Part shown: positions 5,595 to 12,820 of the stretch, piece after piece
How positions within the stretch are numbered: the stretch's first letter is position 1
How the letters are laid out: the number at the start of each line of letters is the position of its first letter
DNA from: Gammaproteobacteria bacterium
GTDB taxonomy: Bacteria; Pseudomonadota; Gammaproteobacteria; S144-34
Length of the DNA stretch: 12,820 nucleotides
Assembly: GCA_015494165.1 (NCBI GenBank)
Contig: WGBS01000174.1
Coordinates: 1 to 12,820, forward strand
Direction: 5' to 3'
The notes under the pieces: model-generated
Database searches by the model: none
What the model was told of the DNA's origin: nothing
What the model saw: the letters and a program-made list of their open reading frames with translations, nothing else
Position numbers and translations under genes: made by a program

Positions 5595-7232
5595 ATGAGC
5601 CGCATCCGCACTGTCGCCACCACGCCCTATCCGGACCAGCGCCCCGGGACCTCGGGGCTGCGCAAGCGCGTGCGCGTCTTCCTGCAGCCCAACTATCTGG
5701 AAAACTTCGTGCAGGCGATCTTCGACGCCTTCCCGGAACGGCGCGGCGGCACCCTGGTGCTGGGCGGCGACGGGCGCTACCACAACGCCGAGGCGATCCA
5801 GGTCATCCTGCGCATGGCGGCGGCCAACGGCTTCGAGCGCGTCGTCGTGGGCCGCAACGGTATCCTGTCGACGCCCGCGGCCTCCAACCTCATCCGGCTG
5901 CGCAGGGCCTTCGGCGGCATCATCCTCTCGGCGAGCCACAACCCGGGCGGTCCCGACGGCGACTTCGGCGTCAAGTACAACGTCGGAAACGGCGGACCGG
6001 CGCCCGAGGCGGTGACCGAGCGCATCTGGGCCATCAGCCGCGAGCTGCGCGCGTACCGCATCCTCGAGGCGGAGGACGTGCCCCTCGGGCGGCCCGGCGC
6101 GCTGCGCCTCGGCCCCATGACCGTCGAGGTGGTGGACCCCGTGGCCGACTATGCCGACCTCATGGAGCGGCTCTTCGACTTCGAGCGCATGCGGGCGCTG
6201 TTCGACTCGGGCCTGTTCCGCATGCGCTACGACGCCATGCACGCCGTCACCGGTCCCTACGCGCGCGAGATCCTCGAGCGCCGCCTCGGCGCGCCGCCGG
6301 GGACGGTGGTGAACGGCGAGCCGCTGCCGGACTTCGGCGGCGGCCACCCGGACCCGAACCTGGTGCACGCGCGCGCCCTCGTCGAGGCCATGCACGGGCG
6401 CGACGCGCCGGACTTCGGCGCCGCCTCCGACGGCGACGGCGACCGCAACATGATCCTGGGGCGGCGCTTCTTCGTCACGCCCAGCGACAGCCTCGCGGTG
6501 CTGGCCGCCAACGCCCACCGCGTGCCGGGCTATGCGCGCGGGCTGGCGGGCGTCGCTCGCTCCATGCCCACCAGCCGCGCCGTCGACCGCGTGGCCGCCC
6601 GCCTCGGCATCGACTGCTACGAGACCCCCACGGGGTGGAAGTTCTTCGGCAGCCTGCTGGATGCCGGCCGCATCACGCTCTGCGGCGAGGAGAGCTTCGG
6701 CACGGGCTCCGACCACGTGCGCGAGAAGGACGGGCTGTGGGCGGTGCTCTTCTGGCTCAACCTGCTCGCCGTGCGCCGCGAGCCGGTGGAGGCCATCGTG
6801 CGCGCCCACTGGCGCGAGCACGGCCGCCACTACTACCAGCGCCACGACTACGAGGGGCTCGACCCAGACCCCGCCGCCGCGCTCCTCGAGGACCTGCGCC
6901 GCGCCCTGCCCTCGCTGCCCGGGCGGCGCCTGGGCGGGCTCGAGGTGACGGCGGCCGACGACTTCGCCTACACCGATCCCGTCAGCGGCGAGCGCAGCGA
7001 GCACCAGGGCATCCGCATCTTTTTCGGCGAGGCCGCGCGCGCGGTGCTGCGCCTGTCCGGGACGGGCACCGCCGGGGCGACGCTCCGCCTGTATCTTGAG
7101 CGCTACGAGCCGGATCCCGCGCGCCACGGGCTCGACCCCGGCGAGGTGCTGGCACCGCTGGCGGCGGCGGTGGACGCCCTCGCGGGGCTGCGCGCGCGCC
7201 TCGGGCGCGAGCGCCCGGACGTCGTCACCTGA
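5595..7232 (+). CDS. pgm: Alpha-phosphoglucomutase, PGM1 type
   Basis: 545 residues of the alpha-D-phosphohexomutase superfamily. It interconverts glucose 1-phosphate and glucose 6-phosphate, feeding glycogen, sugar nucleotides and LPS precursors. All four active-site elements are present: the phosphoserine loop SASHNPGG (S114), the metal loop SDGDGDRN (D279, D281, D283), the sugar loop CGEESFGTGSDHVREKDGLWA (363-383) and the phosphate-binding RLSGTGTAGATLRLYLE (487-503). The N-terminal TTPYPDQRPGTSGLRKRV and the CGEESFGTGSDH loop are those of the PGM1 class shared with eukaryotes (about 562 residues), not the E. coli Pgm class. AAGGAG lies four to five bases before the ATG. ppsA follows after 37 bases. 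A consensus TTGACA (5507-5512) upstream has no matching -10 at a proper distance, so the promoter is unresolved. Confidence 0.96.
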   Translation: MSRIRTVATTPYPDQRPGTSGLRKRVRVFLQPNYLENFVQAIFDAFPERRGGTLVLGGDGRYHNAEAIQVILRMAAANGFERVVVGRNGILSTPAASNLIRLRRAFGGIILSASHNPGGPDGDFGVKYNVGNGGPAPEAVTERIWAISRELRAYRILEAEDVPLGRPGALRLGPMTVEVVDPVADYADLMERLFDFERMRALFDSGLFRMRYDAMHAVTGPYAREILERRLGAPPGTVVNGEPLPDFGGGHPDPNLVHARALVEAMHGRDAPDFGAASDGDGDRNMILGRRFFVTPSDSLAVLAANAHRVPGYARGLAGVARSMPTSRAVDRVAARLGIDCYETPTGWKFFGSLLDAGRITLCGEESFGTGSDHVREKDGLWAVLFWLNLLAVRREPVEAIVRAHWREHGRHYYQRHDYEGLDPDPAAALLEDLRRALPSLPGRRLGGLEVTAADDFAYTDPVSGERSEHQGIRIFFGEAARAVLRLSGTGTAGATLRLYLERYEPDPARHGLDPGEVLAPLAAAVDALAGLRARLGRERPDVVT

Positions 7233-7269
7233 CAGCGCGCACGTGCCGCGCGCCCCGGAGGAGAAACCC

Positions 7270-9687
7270 ATGGAGCGCTACCGCTACATACGACGCTTCG
7301 CCGAGATCGGCATGGAGGACGTCGCCCTCGTCGGCGGCAAGAACGCCTCGCTCGGCGAGATGTACCGCGAGCTCACGCCGCAGGGGGTGCGCGTGCCGAA
7401 CGGCTTCGCCGTCACCGCCGAGGGCTACCGCCACCACCTCGAGCACAACGGCCTCGTGGAGCGCATCCGCGAGACGCTGGCGGGCCTGGACGTCTCCGAC
7501 GTCGAGGCGCTCGCGCGCGCCGGCGCGCGCATCCGCCACTGGATCGCGCACGGGGAGCTCCCGCCGGACCTCGCCGACGAGATCGCGCGCGCCTACGCCG
7601 AGCTCGAGGCCGAGTTCGGCCCGGATACGGACGTCGCCGTGCGCAGCTCCGCCACCGCCGAGGACCTGCCCACGGCCTCCTTCGCCGGCCAGCAGGAGAC
7701 CTATCTCAACATCCGCGGCACGCGCGCCCTGCTGGATGCCTGTCGGCGCGTCTTCGCCTCGCTTTTCACCGATCGCGCCATCGCCTATCGCGTCCACCAC
7801 GGCTTCGACCACATGGCGGTGGCGCTCTCGGTGGGCGTGCAGAAGATGGTGCGCTCCGACCTCGCCGCGAGCGGCATCCTGTTCACGCTCGACACCGAGA
7901 CCGGCTTCCGCGACGTGGTGCTCATCACCGCCGCCTGGGGCCTGGGCGAGAACATCGTCCAGGGCAAGGTGGACCCCGACGAGTTCTACGTCTTCAAGCC
8001 CACCCTGGAGAAGGGCTTCCGCCCCATCCTCAAGCGCCAGCTCGGGCGCAAGCAGTTCAAGCTGATCTACAGCGCCGACGCCGCCGCGGGCGTCTCCACG
8101 CGCAACGTGCGCGTGCGCCCCGAGGAGCAGCGCCGCTTCTGCATCGACGACGACGAGGTGCTGGAACTCGCGCGCTGGGGCGTGATCATCGAGCGCCACT
8201 ACAGCGAGCGCGCCGGCCGCCCCATGCCGATGGACATCGAATGGGCCAAGGACGGGCGCGACGGGCGCCTCTACGTGGTGCAGGCGCGGCCCGAGACCGT
8301 GCAGTCGCGCGCCGACCCGCGCGTGCAGGAGGTCTACCGCCTGGAGCGCCGCGGACCGGTGCTGGTCACCGGGCGCAGCGTGGGCCAGCGCATCGCCGCC
8401 GGCCGCGCGCGCGTCATCCTCGAGGCCGCGCACATGGACGAGCTGGAGGAGGGCGAGGTGCTTGTCACGGACATCACCGACCCCGACTGGGAGCCGGTGA
8501 TGAAGCGCGCGGCCGCCATCGTCACCAACCGCGGCGGGCGCACCTGCCACGCCGCCATCGTCGCGCGCGAGCTGGGCATCCCCGCCGTGGTGGGCACCGG
8601 CAACGCCACGCAGGTGATCGGCACGGGACGCGAGGTCACCGTGAGCTGCGCCGAGGGCGACACCGGCTACGTCTACGACGGGCGCCTGCCCTTCCGCGTC
8701 GAGCGCGTCGACCTGTCCAAGCTGCCGCGCCCGCGCACGCCGCTCATGCTCAACGTCGGCAACCCGGACATCGCCTTCGAGCTCGCGCCGCTGCCCGCGG
8801 CCGGCGTCGGGCTGGCGCGGCTCGAGTTCATCATCAACAACGCCATCGGCGTGCACCCGCGCGCGCTCCTCGAGCTCGACACGCTCGATGCCGAGACGCG
8901 CGCGCGCGCCGAGGCGCGCGCCGCGGGCTATCCCGACCCGCGCAGCTTCTACGTGCTGCGCCTGGCCGAGGGCATCGGCACCATCGCGGCCGCCTTCTAT
9001 CCGAGGCCCGTGATCGTGCGCACCTCGGACTTCAAGTCGAACGAGTACGCGCGCCTCATCGGCGGCGAGCGCTTCGAGCCGCGCGAGGAGAACCCCATGC
9101 TCGGCTTCCGTGGCGCCTTCCGCTACTTCTCGCCGCGGTTCGCCGAGTGCTTCGCCCTGGAGTGCGAGGCCCTGCGCCACGTGCGCGAGGTCATGGGGCT
9201 GGACAACGTGTCCGTGATGATCCCCTTCGTGCGCACGCCCGAGGAGGGCCGGCGCGTGCTCGAGCTCATGGCGCGCAACGGCCTCGAGCGCGGCAAGGAC
9301 GGGCTGCGCGTCTACCAGATGTGCGAGATCCCCTCGAACGCCGTGCTCGCCGACGCCTTCCTCGAGCACTTCGACGGCTACTCCATCGGCTCCAACGACC
9401 TCACGCAGCTTACCCTCGGCGTGGACCGCGACTCGGGCCTGCTCGAGGGCTTCGACGAGCGCGACCCGGCCGTGCTGCGCCTCATGGAGCTCGCCATCGA
9501 GGCCTGCCGGCGCCGGGGCAAGTACGTCGGCATCTGCGGCCAGGCGCCCTCGGACTTCCCGGAGATCACGCGCTGGCTCGTCGAGCACGGCATCGGCTCG
9601 ATCTCGCTCAATCCCGACAGCCTGCTGCCCATGCTCCAGGTCGTCCTCGAGGCCGAAGGCAGGGCGCAGGAAACGGGTGGCGGGTGA
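7270..9687 (+). CDS. ppsA: Phosphoenolpyruvate synthase (pyruvate, water dikinase)
   Basis: 805 residues (E. coli PpsA 792). It makes phosphoenolpyruvate from pyruvate and ATP, releasing AMP and phosphate, at the start of gluconeogenesis. The N-terminal ATP-binding domain opens with VALVGGKNASLGEMYREL and includes VRSSATAEDLPTASFAGQQETYLN (124-147). The mobile phosphohistidine domain has TNRGGRTCHAAIVARELGIPAVVG with H427. The C-terminal PEP/pyruvate barrel contains RTSDFKSNEY (584-593), GSNDLTQLTLGVDRD (707-721) and the catalytic cysteine C756 in YVGICGQAPSD. The ATG at 7270 has a strong site, GGAGGAG, six bases upstream; the frame is open further upstream into pgm but that part is a shadow. 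The final residues ETGGG and the stop lie in a repeat fragment (9673-9698), so the tail may have been altered by it. Probably co-transcribed with pgm. Confidence 0.97.
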   Translation: MERYRYIRRFAEIGMEDVALVGGKNASLGEMYRELTPQGVRVPNGFAVTAEGYRHHLEHNGLVERIRETLAGLDVSDVEALARAGARIRHWIAHGELPPDLADEIARAYAELEAEFGPDTDVAVRSSATAEDLPTASFAGQQETYLNIRGTRALLDACRRVFASLFTDRAIAYRVHHGFDHMAVALSVGVQKMVRSDLAASGILFTLDTETGFRDVVLITAAWGLGENIVQGKVDPDEFYVFKPTLEKGFRPILKRQLGRKQFKLIYSADAAAGVSTRNVRVRPEEQRRFCIDDDEVLELARWGVIIERHYSERAGRPMPMDIEWAKDGRDGRLYVVQARPETVQSRADPRVQEVYRLERRGPVLVTGRSVGQRIAAGRARVILEAAHMDELEEGEVLVTDITDPDWEPVMKRAAAIVTNRGGRTCHAAIVARELGIPAVVGTGNATQVIGTGREVTVSCAEGDTGYVYDGRLPFRVERVDLSKLPRPRTPLMLNVGNPDIAFELAPLPAAGVGLARLEFIINNAIGVHPRALLELDTLDAETRARAEARAAGYPDPRSFYVLRLAEGIGTIAAAFYPRPVIVRTSDFKSNEYARLIGGERFEPREENPMLGFRGAFRYFSPRFAECFALECEALRHVREVMGLDNVSVMIPFVRTPEEGRRVLELMARNGLERGKDGLRVYQMCEIPSNAVLADAFLEHFDGYSIGSNDLTQLTLGVDRDSGLLEGFDERDPAVLRLMELAIEACRRRGKYVGICGQAPSDFPEITRWLVEHGIGSISLNPDSLLPMLQVVLEAEGRAQETGGG

Positions 9688-9698
9688 CGGGTGACGGC
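9673..9698. repeat. Repeat fragment over the ppsA stop codon
   Basis: cgggtgacgggtgacgg (9681-9697) is identical to 1984-2000 in dispersed element copy 1. It overlaps the last codons and the TGA of ppsA. No hairpin core is seen here, so this is a partial element or a simple-repeat tract. The rest of the gap to glcD holds a possible promoter. Confidence 0.6.
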
Positions 9699-9759
9699 TG
9701 ACAGCCAGCGGACCGCGGAACCGCCCTAGCCTGCCCGAAAGCCCCCGCATGGGTCCGGG

Positions 9760-9786
9760 TTCACGGCGCGCGGAGGGCCGTATACT
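9760..9786 (+). promoter_or_regulatory. Possible promoter of glcDEF
   Basis: TATACT (9781-9786) is a good -10, with a weak TTCACG (9760-9765) only 15 bases upstream. The predicted start near 9793 would leave a leader of about 18 bases before glcD. The short spacing would favour activator dependence, but no regulator gene such as glcC is in the window. Confidence 0.4.
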
Positions 9787-9810
9787 GCCATCCGCGGAAG
9801 GTAGGCTGGC

Positions 9811-11298
9811 ATGGCGCAGAGGAGCGAGATCACCGTGGACGAAAGCGCCGCGCGTGCCTGCATGGCGGCGCTGCGGCGCGCGCTGCCGCCGGACACGCTC
9901 CTCACCGACCCCGACACCCTGCGCACCTACGAGTGCGACGCCCTCAGCGCCTACCGCCGCCTGCCGCTCGCCGTGGCGCTGCCGCACGACCGCGAGCAGG
10001 TGCGCACGGTCCTGCGGATCACGCGCGAGCACGGCGTGCCGGTGGTGCCGCGCGGCGCCGGCACGGGGCTCTCGGGCGGGGCGCTGCCTCACCCCCGGGG
10101 CGTGCTGCTCTCGCTCGCGCGCCTCAACCGCATCCTCGCGATCGATCCCCGCAACCGCACCGCGCGCGTCGAGCCCGGCGTGCGCAACCTCGCGGTGAGC
10201 GAGGCCGCACGGCCCCACGGCCTGCACTACGCCCCGGACCCCTCCTCGCAGGTCGCCTGCACCATCGGCGGCAACATCGCCGAGAACGCCGGCGGCGTGC
10301 ACTGCCTCAAGTACGGGCTCACCGTGCACAACGTGCTGCGCATCGAGGCCCTCACCGCCGACGGCGAGACGCTCGTGGCCGGCGGCGGCGGGCTCGACGG
10401 GCCGGGCTACGATCTGGCGGCGGCGCTGACGGGCTCGGAGGGGCTGCTGGCGGTGGTGGTCGAGGCCACCGTGCGGCTGCTGCCGCTGCCGCAGTGCGCG
10501 CGCGTGCTGCTCGCCGCCTTCGAGCGCGTCGAGGACGCGGCCGCCGCGGTGGCGGCCGTCATCGCCGGCGGCATCGTGCCCGCCGGCCTCGAGATGATGG
10601 ACAACGCGGCCGTGCGCGCGGCCGAGGACTTCGTGCACGCGGGCTACCCGACCGACGCCGCGGCCATCCTGCTGTGCGAGCTCGACGGCACGGAGGCCGA
10701 GGTCGAGGCCGGCATCGCGCGCGTGCGCGCCCTGCTCGCAGAGCACGGCGCCACCGAGGTGCGGCTCGCGCGCGACGAGGCCGAGCGCGAGCGCTTCTGG
10801 AAGGGGCGCAAGGCCGCCTTTCCCGCCGTCGGCCGCCTCAGCCCCGACTACTACTGCATGGACGGCACCATCCCCCGGCGCGAGATCGGCCGCGTGCTCA
10901 CGCGCATCGCCGAGCTCGCGCGCGAGCACGGCCTGCCGGTGGTCAACGTCTTCCACGCCGGCGACGGCAACCTCCACCCGCTGATCCTCTACGACGCCAA
11001 CCGCCCGGGCGAGCTCGAGCGCACCGAGCGCCTCGGCCACCGCATCCTCGAGGCCTGCATCGAGGCCGGCGGCACGGTCACGGGCGAGCACGGCGTGGGC
11101 GTGGAGAAGCTCGATCCCATGTGCCGGCAGTTCGACGAGGCCACGCTGCGCCAGTTCCATGCCCTCCGCGAGGCCTTCGACCCGCGCCGGCTGCTCAACC
11201 CCGGCAAGGCGGTGCCGACGCTCGCGCGCTGCGCCGAGCACCGCGCCATGCACGTGCGCGGCGGCCGCCTGCCCTTCCCGGAGCTGGAGCGCTTCTGA
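9811..11298 (+). CDS. glcD: Glycolate oxidase subunit GlcD, FAD-linked
   Basis: 495 residues (E. coli GlcD 499). It is the catalytic flavoprotein of the membrane-associated glycolate oxidase that turns glycolate into glyoxylate. The PCMH-type FAD domain (about 55-230) has the pyrophosphate loop VVPRGAGTGLSGGALPH (78-94), then PSSQVACTIGGNIAENAGGVHCLKYG (about 144-169) and LTGSEGLLAVVVEATVRLLP. The C-terminal FAD-oxidase domain has VNVFHAGDGNLHPLILYD (378-395), GGTVTGEHGVGVEKL (420-434) and the closing LLNPGKAVP. The start ATG at 9811 is preceded by GGAAGGTAGG with moderate spacing. glcE begins immediately after the stop. D-lactate dehydrogenases share this fold, but the glcE and glcF neighbours settle the assignment. 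Confidence 0.95.
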   Translation: MAQRSEITVDESAARACMAALRRALPPDTLLTDPDTLRTYECDALSAYRRLPLAVALPHDREQVRTVLRITREHGVPVVPRGAGTGLSGGALPHPRGVLLSLARLNRILAIDPRNRTARVEPGVRNLAVSEAARPHGLHYAPDPSSQVACTIGGNIAENAGGVHCLKYGLTVHNVLRIEALTADGETLVAGGGGLDGPGYDLAAALTGSEGLLAVVVEATVRLLPLPQCARVLLAAFERVEDAAAAVAAVIAGGIVPAGLEMMDNAAVRAAEDFVHAGYPTDAAAILLCELDGTEAEVEAGIARVRALLAEHGATEVRLARDEAERERFWKGRKAAFPAVGRLSPDYYCMDGTIPRREIGRVLTRIAELAREHGLPVVNVFHAGDGNLHPLILYDANRPGELERTERLGHRILEACIEAGGTVTGEHGVGVEKLDPMCRQFDEATLRQFHALREAFDPRRLLNPGKAVPTLARCAEHRAMHVRGGRLPFPELERF

Positions 11299-12372
11299 AT
11301 GGCCGCGGACGCGGACCGGGGCGAGGCGCTCGCCGCGCGCGTGGCGGAGGCGGCCGCCGCCGGCACGCCGCTGCGCATCGCGGGAAGCGGCTCCAAGGCC
11401 TTCTACGGCCGGCCGGTGGCAGGCGAGCCGCTGTCGCTCGCGGGCCACCGCGGCATCGTCGCCTACGAGCCCGCCGAGCTCTACGTCACCGCGCGCGCCG
11501 GCACGCCGCTCGCCGAGCTCGAGGAGACGCTCGCCGCCCGCGGCCAGCGCCTCGGCTGCGAGCCGCCGCGCTTCGGCGGCCGCGGCACCGTCGGCGGCAT
11601 GGTGGCGGCGGGGCTCTCGGGCCCGCGCCGGCCGTGGAGCTGGGCCGTGCGCGACGTGGTGCTCGGCGTGCGCTGCATCAACGGGCGCGGCGAGATCCTC
11701 GCTTTCGGCGGCCGCCTCATGAAGAACGTGGCGGGCTTCGACGCCGCGCGGCTCATGGCGGGGAGCCTCGGCACCCTGGCCGTGCTGCTGGAGGTCACGC
11801 TGCGGGTCGACCCCGCCCCCGAGGCCTCGCTCACGGTGAGCCTCGAGTGCGACATGGCCGAGGCGATCGAGCGCCTCGCCGCCTGGGGACGGCTGCCCCT
11901 GCCGCTCGCGGGCGCCTGCCACTTGGACGGCCGCCTCCACCTGCGCCTCGAGGGGGCGGAGGCCTCCGTGCGGGAGGCGGCCGCGCGCCTCGGCGGCGAA
12001 GCGCGCGCGGACGACGGCGGGCTGTGGGCCGGGCTGCGCGACCACACCCTGCCCTTCTTCTCCGCCGACGACCCGCGCCCCCTGTGGCGGCTGTCGGTGC
12101 CGCCGGCCACGCCGCCGCTGCCGCTCGCGGGCGAGTGGCTGCTCGACTGGGGCGGCGCGCAGCGCTGGCTGCGCAGCGACGCGCCGGCCGGCGCCGTGCG
12201 CGCCGCGGCCGAGCGCGCCGGCGGCCATGCGACCTGCTTCCGCGGCGAGGGGATCGAGCCCTTCCATCCGCTGGCGCCGGCCGCCCTCGCCCTGCACCGG
12301 CGCATCAAGGCCGCCTTCGATCCCGCCGGCATCCTCAACCCCGGACGCATGTACGCCGAGGGAGGTCCCTGA
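11299..12372 (+). CDS. glcE: Glycolate oxidase subunit GlcE, FAD-binding
   Basis: 357 residues (E. coli GlcE 350). This second FAD-binding subunit of glycolate oxidase is needed for activity together with GlcD and GlcF. A reduced FAD domain shows PLRIAGSGSKAFYGRP (24-39), VAYEPAELYVTARAGTPLAELE, then GGRGTVGGMVAAGLSGPRRP (about 93-112). The GlcE-typical GGRLMKNVAGFDAARLMAGSLGTLAVLLEVTLRV follows at 137-170. It ends with ILNPGRMYAEGGP, as in GlcD-like oxidases. The ATG follows the glcD TGA with no gap (TGAATG), a coupling arrangement, with GGAG about ten bases upstream inside glcD. The central and C-terminal parts are less conserved and alanine-rich. Confidence 0.94.
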   Translation: MAADADRGEALAARVAEAAAAGTPLRIAGSGSKAFYGRPVAGEPLSLAGHRGIVAYEPAELYVTARAGTPLAELEETLAARGQRLGCEPPRFGGRGTVGGMVAAGLSGPRRPWSWAVRDVVLGVRCINGRGEILAFGGRLMKNVAGFDAARLMAGSLGTLAVLLEVTLRVDPAPEASLTVSLECDMAEAIERLAAWGRLPLPLAGACHLDGRLHLRLEGAEASVREAAARLGGEARADDGGLWAGLRDHTLPFFSADDPRPLWRLSVPPATPPLPLAGEWLLDWGGAQRWLRSDAPAGAVRAAAERAGGHATCFRGEGIEPFHPLAPAALALHRRIKAAFDPAGILNPGRMYAEGGP

Positions 12373-12373
12373 G

Positions 12374-12820
12374 GTGGAGACGCACCTCCCGGAGGCGCTG
12401 CTCGCGACCGACGAGGGACGCGCCATCGAGCGCGCGCTGCGCACCTGCGTGCACTGCGGCTTTTGCAACGCCGCCTGCCCCACCTATCAGATCCTCGGCG
12501 ACGAGGCCGACGGCCCGCGCGGGCGGATCTACCTCATCAAGACCGCGCTCGAGCGCGGCGCGGCGAGCGCCGAGACCCGCGCCCACCTCGACCGCTGCCT
12601 CCACTGCCTCGCCTGCCAAGCGGCCTGCCCCTCGGGCGTTCCCTACGGCGAGCTCCTCGCGCTCGCCCTGCCGCGGATCGAGCGGATGGCGCCGGCCCCG
12701 CCCGCGCGCCGGGCGCTCGCCCGCCTCATCGCCGCCGCCCTGGGCCACCGGCGCCGCGCCCGCGCGCTGCTCGCCGCGGCGCCGGTGGCCCAGGGCGGCG
12801 GCGATGAGGCGGGCGAGCGC
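12374..12820 (+). CDS. glcF: Glycolate oxidase iron-sulfur subunit GlcF (5' part, runs off the window)
   Basis: 149 codons are visible of a family usually just over 400 residues. It begins at GTG 12374, one base after the glcE stop, with GGAGG eight bases upstream. Two ferredoxin-type [4Fe-4S] motifs are complete: C25-x2-C28-x2-C31-x3-C35-P in TCVHCGFCNAACPTYQ, and C75-x2-C78-x2-C81-x3-C85-P in RCLHCLACQAACPSG. Between them is GDEADGPRGRIYLIK, as in E. coli GlcF. The protein passes electrons from the GlcD/GlcE flavins to the membrane quinone pool. The last 15 or so codons (from about 12775) read APVAQGGGDEAGER. They are the exact reverse complement of earlier glcF sequence and probably not genuine. 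The true gene therefore most likely continues differently beyond about 12774. Confidence 0.93.
   Translation, partial: METHLPEALLATDEGRAIERALRTCVHCGFCNAACPTYQILGDEADGPRGRIYLIKTALERGAASAETRAHLDRCLHCLACQAACPSGVPYGELLALALPRIERMAPAPPARRALARLIAAALGHRRRARALLAAAPVAQGGGDEAGER
12713..12820. repeat. 46-base perfect inverted repeat at the right edge
   Basis: Bases 12713-12758 are the exact reverse complement of 12775-12820, with a 16-base loop (12759-12774). The second arm ends on the last base of the window. It lies inside glcF. Because of it, both strands read the same short peptide VAQGGGDEAGER. A perfect palindrome of this length in a coding region, stopping at the edge, looks like a chimeric or fold-back artefact at a contig end. 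Confidence 0.95.

Noticed and set aside
7096..7269. An upstream extension of ppsA into pgm
   Set aside because: The extension is out of frame with pgm and low in complexity. The ATG at 7270 has a strong ribosome binding site and the standard PpsA N-terminus.
4989..7271. A 760-codon minus-strand frame joining the DUF1249 gene to sequence opposite pgm
   Set aside because: Only its last 159 codons form the DUF1249 protein. The upstream part is antisense to pgm and shows no recognisable domain.
7225..12483. A 1752-codon open frame on the minus strand opposite ppsA and glcDE
   Set aside because: It is an antisense shadow of GC-rich codons: low-complexity, rich in H, A, R, G and V, without a ribosome binding site or domains. 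The plus strand carries well-known enzymes throughout.

Overview
The window is very GC-rich, with coding regions dominated by G/C at third codon positions. It looks like a chromosomal piece of a gammaproteobacterium. LapA, LapB, an IscR with the classic cluster ligands, a YqiB-type DUF1249 protein and GlcDEF all point that way. A small lipoprotein resembling SoxXA-binding proteins, next to fructose-1,6-bisphosphatase and the glycolate oxidase genes, would suit a sulfur-oxidising, CO2-fixing member of the Chromatiales/Ectothiorhodospiraceae type. That placement is inference; no rRNA or other taxonomic marker is present.

Left half (1-5468), all on the minus strand. From right to left: a DUF1249 protein; iscR with its own sigma70-like promoter and an IscR-type site; a terminator closely overlapped by a promoter for fbp; fbp; a 364-base stretch packed with hairpins and a 12-codon ORF with a good ribosome binding site; the SoxK-like lipoprotein with its terminator; a dispersed-repeat element; lapA-lapB (control of LPS synthesis); and a HEPN-domain protein at the left edge.

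Right half (5595-12820), all on the plus strand. pgm (PGM1-type phosphoglucomutase) and ppsA (PEP synthase) are 37 bases apart and probably co-transcribed. A short gap with a repeat fragment and a likely promoter follows, then glcD-glcE-glcF, almost touching one another. glcF runs off the window.

Together fbp, ppsA and pgm cover irreversible or branch-point steps of gluconeogenesis and hexose-phosphate supply. GlcDEF oxidises glycolate, which in an autotroph is the salvage of Rubisco's oxygenase product. Two copies of a REP-like element and a third related fragment lie in the gaps between transcription units.

The most notable items are: a 46-base perfect inverted repeat ending exactly at the right edge inside glcF, most likely an assembly or contig-end artefact; an attenuator-like leader before the lipoprotein gene; the nested terminator/promoter before fbp; and the dispersed repeats. 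I found no mobile element, CRISPR, tRNA or rRNA, and no convincing new multi-gene system.
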